This document shows positions 62,478 to 64,000 of a stretch of DNA of 64,000 nt, piece by piece. Every line of letters starts with the position of its first letter. Positions within the stretch are counted from its first letter, which is position 1. The position numbers and the translations under genes were made by a program. The DNA is from Hymenobacter lucidus (GTDB taxonomy: Bacteria > Bacteroidota > Bacteroidia > Cytophagales > Hymenobacteraceae): NCBI RefSeq assembly GCF_020447265.1, contig NZ_JAJADR010000002.1:1052444-1116443 (forward strand). Direction: 5' to 3'. The notes below the pieces were generated by a model. It worked only from the letters and a program-made list of their open reading frames with translations, was not told the DNA's origin and did not search any database.

Positions 62478-64000
62478 CGACGGAAGAGGATAGTTGCCGT
62501 AGTTTGCGGAGTTCCGCCAGTTCGGCGGGCGTAGCCTTACCCACTGCTTCCTTGGCACTGAGGCGCGCACGTTTAGCGAGCATCTCCGTAGCCTCAACTG
62601 CCTGCTCCACTTCCTGTCCGCCGAATAAGCCTGTACCGTAAGCATCCAGAACGGTACCTAGCCGCAAAGTCTCCCGCATAGTACCCGTCACTTCCTCGGC
62701 TTGCTGCCCCTGCCCAGGTGTAGGCAGCCGCCAGATGCTACCTGTGGTTTCGGTTACGGCACGGCAAATAAGTGGGCTGTGGGTAGTGACAATAAACTGG
62801 AGTTGCGGGAAACACTTCGTGAACCATTGCCCGATGCGCGTCTGCCACGTGGGATGCAAGTGGGTGTCTACCTCATCGATGAGTACCACACCAGGTAGTT
62901 CGATAACGCCGTGCATGCCACTAGGCGGGAAAACGGCCGGTAAGCCATATACTCGGATCAGTTGGCGAATCAGTTCAAAGGCCAAGCTTAGAATGGAGCG
63001 AAACCCATCAGATAGTTGGGTAACGGTTACCGTCTGACCGTTGGCATCCTTAAAAATTGGGCCATCCGCCGACATACCTTTAAACTCGGTACCAGTAGGC
63101 AACAGCTTGCTTTCATTGATAAAGGTTCGTAGCCGTAGGGCTAGCCAATCGTTTTCATCTAGAGGCAGCTTTTGTGAAGCAATAACCTCAATGACAGTGG
63201 CAGAGCGCTTTGGTAGGACTGCTCTCTTGGTCTTGTAATCTTGGAATAACGCGGTGGCCTCTGTCAGCCGGTTAGTAGCCTTAAGCAGTAAAGCAAGATT
63301 GTTAAGGCTGGTGGCTACGTTGGGATGATCAGGGCCAAAGCTGGCTTCATCAATGGCCAATGCCCGACGCATCAGCGGTTCGGCCTCAGCTAGCCGATTA
63401 GTAGCCTGGAGCAATGAAGCAAGATTACTGAGACGAATAGCCACCTTCGGGTGGTCAGGGCCAAAGCTGGCTTCAGTAATAGTTAATGCCCGACGCATCA
63501 GCGATTCAGCCTCAGCTAGCCGATTAGTAGCTCTAAGCAGAAGAGCAAGATTGTTGAGACGAATAGCTACGTTGGGATGATCAGAGCCAAGGCTGGCTTC
63601 ATCAATGGCCAATGCCCGACGCATCAGCGGTTCGGCCTCAGCTGACTGGTTTGTGTCCTGAAACAGCTGAGCAAGATTGTTAAGGCTGATAGCTACTTCG
63701 GGGTGAGCAGGGCCAAAGCTGGCTTCATCAATGGCCAATGCCCGACGCATCAGCGGTTCGGCCTCAGCTAGCCGATTAGTAGCCTGGAGCAATGAAGCAA
63801 GGTTATTAAGGCTGATAGCTACGCTGGGATGATCAGGGCCAAAGCTGGCTTCATCAATGGCCAATGCCCGACGCGTCAGCGGTTCGGCCTCAGCTAGCCG
63901 GTTTGTCACCTTAAATAGCTGAGCAAGGTTATTAAGGCTGATAGCTACGCTGGGATGATCAGGGCCAAAGCTGGCTTCATCAATGGCCAATGCCCGACGC
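62458..64000 (-). CDS. TPR-containing OLD/ABC-type ATPase, PtuA-like, partial at window edge
   Basis: At least 514 codons; the 5-prime end lies beyond base 64000 (the frame is still open there). The visible part starts with at least six kinesin-light-chain-type TPRs of 42 residues. They are followed by an ABC-like signature VTQLSDGFRSILSLAFEL, Walker B in VVLIDEVDTHLHPTW, the switch His in VTTHSPLI, and a C-terminal coiled region (EQAVEATEMLAKRARL). No Walker A is in the visible portion, so it must lie upstream of the TPRs or be missing. The pairing with a PtuB-like HNH gene points to a Septu-related anti-phage module. Confidence 0.75.
   Translation of the reverse strand, partial: RRALAIDEASFGPDHPSVAISLNNLAQLFKVTNRLAEAEPLTRRALAIDEASFGPDHPSVAISLNNLASLLQATNRLAEAEPLMRRALAIDEASFGPAHPEVAISLNNLAQLFQDTNQSAEAEPLMRRALAIDEASLGSDHPNVAIRLNNLALLLRATNRLAEAESLMRRALTITEASFGPDHPKVAIRLSNLASLLQATNRLAEAEPLMRRALAIDEASFGPDHPNVATSLNNLALLLKATNRLTEATALFQDYKTKRAVLPKRSATVIEVIASQKLPLDENDWLALRLRTFINESKLLPTGTEFKGMSADGPIFKDANGQTVTVTQLSDGFRSILSLAFELIRQLIRVYGLPAVFPPSGMHGVIELPGVVLIDEVDTHLHPTWQTRIGQWFTKCFPQLQFIVTTHSPLICRAVTETTGSIWRLPTPGQGQQAEEVTGTMRETLRLGTVLDAYGTGLFGGQEVEQAVEATEMLAKRARLSAKEAVGKATPAELAELRKLRQLSSSVDAEVEI
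63254..64000 (-). repeat. 126-base tandem repeats coding TPR units
   Basis: Six units, with the conserved word CATCAATGGCCAATGCCCGA (or a close variant) recurring every 126 bases at about 63347, 63473, 63599, 63725, 63851 and 63977. Long stretches between units are identical. The unit nearest 63473 is the most divergent (GTAATAGTTAATGCC). The array continues past the window edge. All units stay in frame. Confidence 0.85.

Noticed and set aside
63254..64000. A possible CRISPR array
   Set aside because: The 126-base period, the open coding frame and the lack of unique spacers show that these are TPR-coding repeats.
61596..64000. A retron-Septu system
   Set aside because: No reverse transcriptase gene or msr/msd-like structure is visible in the window; it could only lie beyond base 64000.

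Overview
The window looks like a chromosomal segment of a high-GC Bacteroidota, most like Hymenobacter or a close relative (family Hymenobacteraceae, Cytophagales). This rests on several signs: two secreted proteins with C-terminal type IX secretion (T9SS) sorting domains; promoters of the phylum type (-33 TTTG, 19-20 bases, -7 TAnnTTTG) at rpsT, tRNA-Gln and atpD; an atpD-atpC pair detached from the other ATP synthase genes; phylum-style variants of Tgt and the epsilon subunit; and many small lipoproteins. No plasmid, phage, transposase, CRISPR array or rRNA operon is visible.

Layout. 1-6.3 kb: the start of rpsT (cut by the window edge), an MFS exporter, a DUF4142 lipoprotein, a YheT-type hydrolase, rsmG, an ECF-like sigma factor and a glycosyltransferase. 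6.4-10.6 kb: tgt, an LptF/LptG-type permease, an EamA transporter and ispE. 10.7-13.2 kb: a translationally coupled pglC-pglD-pglE-like trio for making and loading an amino-sugar on a lipid carrier. 13.4-18.4 kb: a membrane protein, a transsulfuration-type PLP enzyme, a TPR protein and atpC/atpD. 18.6-24.6 kb: tRNA-Gln(UUG), prs, a DUF6340-like lipoprotein, rplY (bL25), pth and metG, a translation and nucleotide housekeeping block. 24.7-31.5 kb: a lysine-rich AT-hook-like protein, a small lipoprotein, a DUF3050 protein, msrB, typA/bipA, a DUF2071 protein, acylphosphatase and a TrmH-type RNA methyltransferase. 31.6-36.8 kb: a CHASE3-like histidine kinase with a single-domain response regulator, an EndoIII-like glycosylase, a DUF167 protein and a ZIP transporter. 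36.9-43 kb: amt, an M28 peptidase paired with an unknown membrane protein, and threonine synthase with a LysR regulator. 43.2-51.3 kb: a giant DUF2339 membrane protein, an RBBP9-type hydrolase, a class D beta-lactamase and several small lipoproteins. 51.6-60.8 kb: two T9SS-secreted surface proteins, one of 2145 residues. 61.5-64 kb: an HNH nuclease overlapping a TPR-plus-ATPase gene that runs off the window.

The strongest candidate for an interesting system is the last pair (61596-64000). The HNH protein has the CxxCE...IEH.YPKS...N..LAC..CN pattern of the PtuB family and overlaps by 20 bases a gene for an ABC/OLD-type ATPase. This is the gene order of Septu (PtuAB) anti-phage defence. The ATPase has at least six near-identical 42-residue TPRs ahead of its signature and Walker B motifs, which I do not know from classical PtuA.

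A second theme is intergenic structure. Three gene boundaries (tgt/lptF, lptF/eamA, atpD/atpC) carry long hairpins whose arms are degenerate 7- or 8-base tandem words, with a different word at each locus. Two convergent gene pairs (yheT/rsmG and pth/metG) carry copies of one composite palindromic element with a terminator-like stem at its centre.
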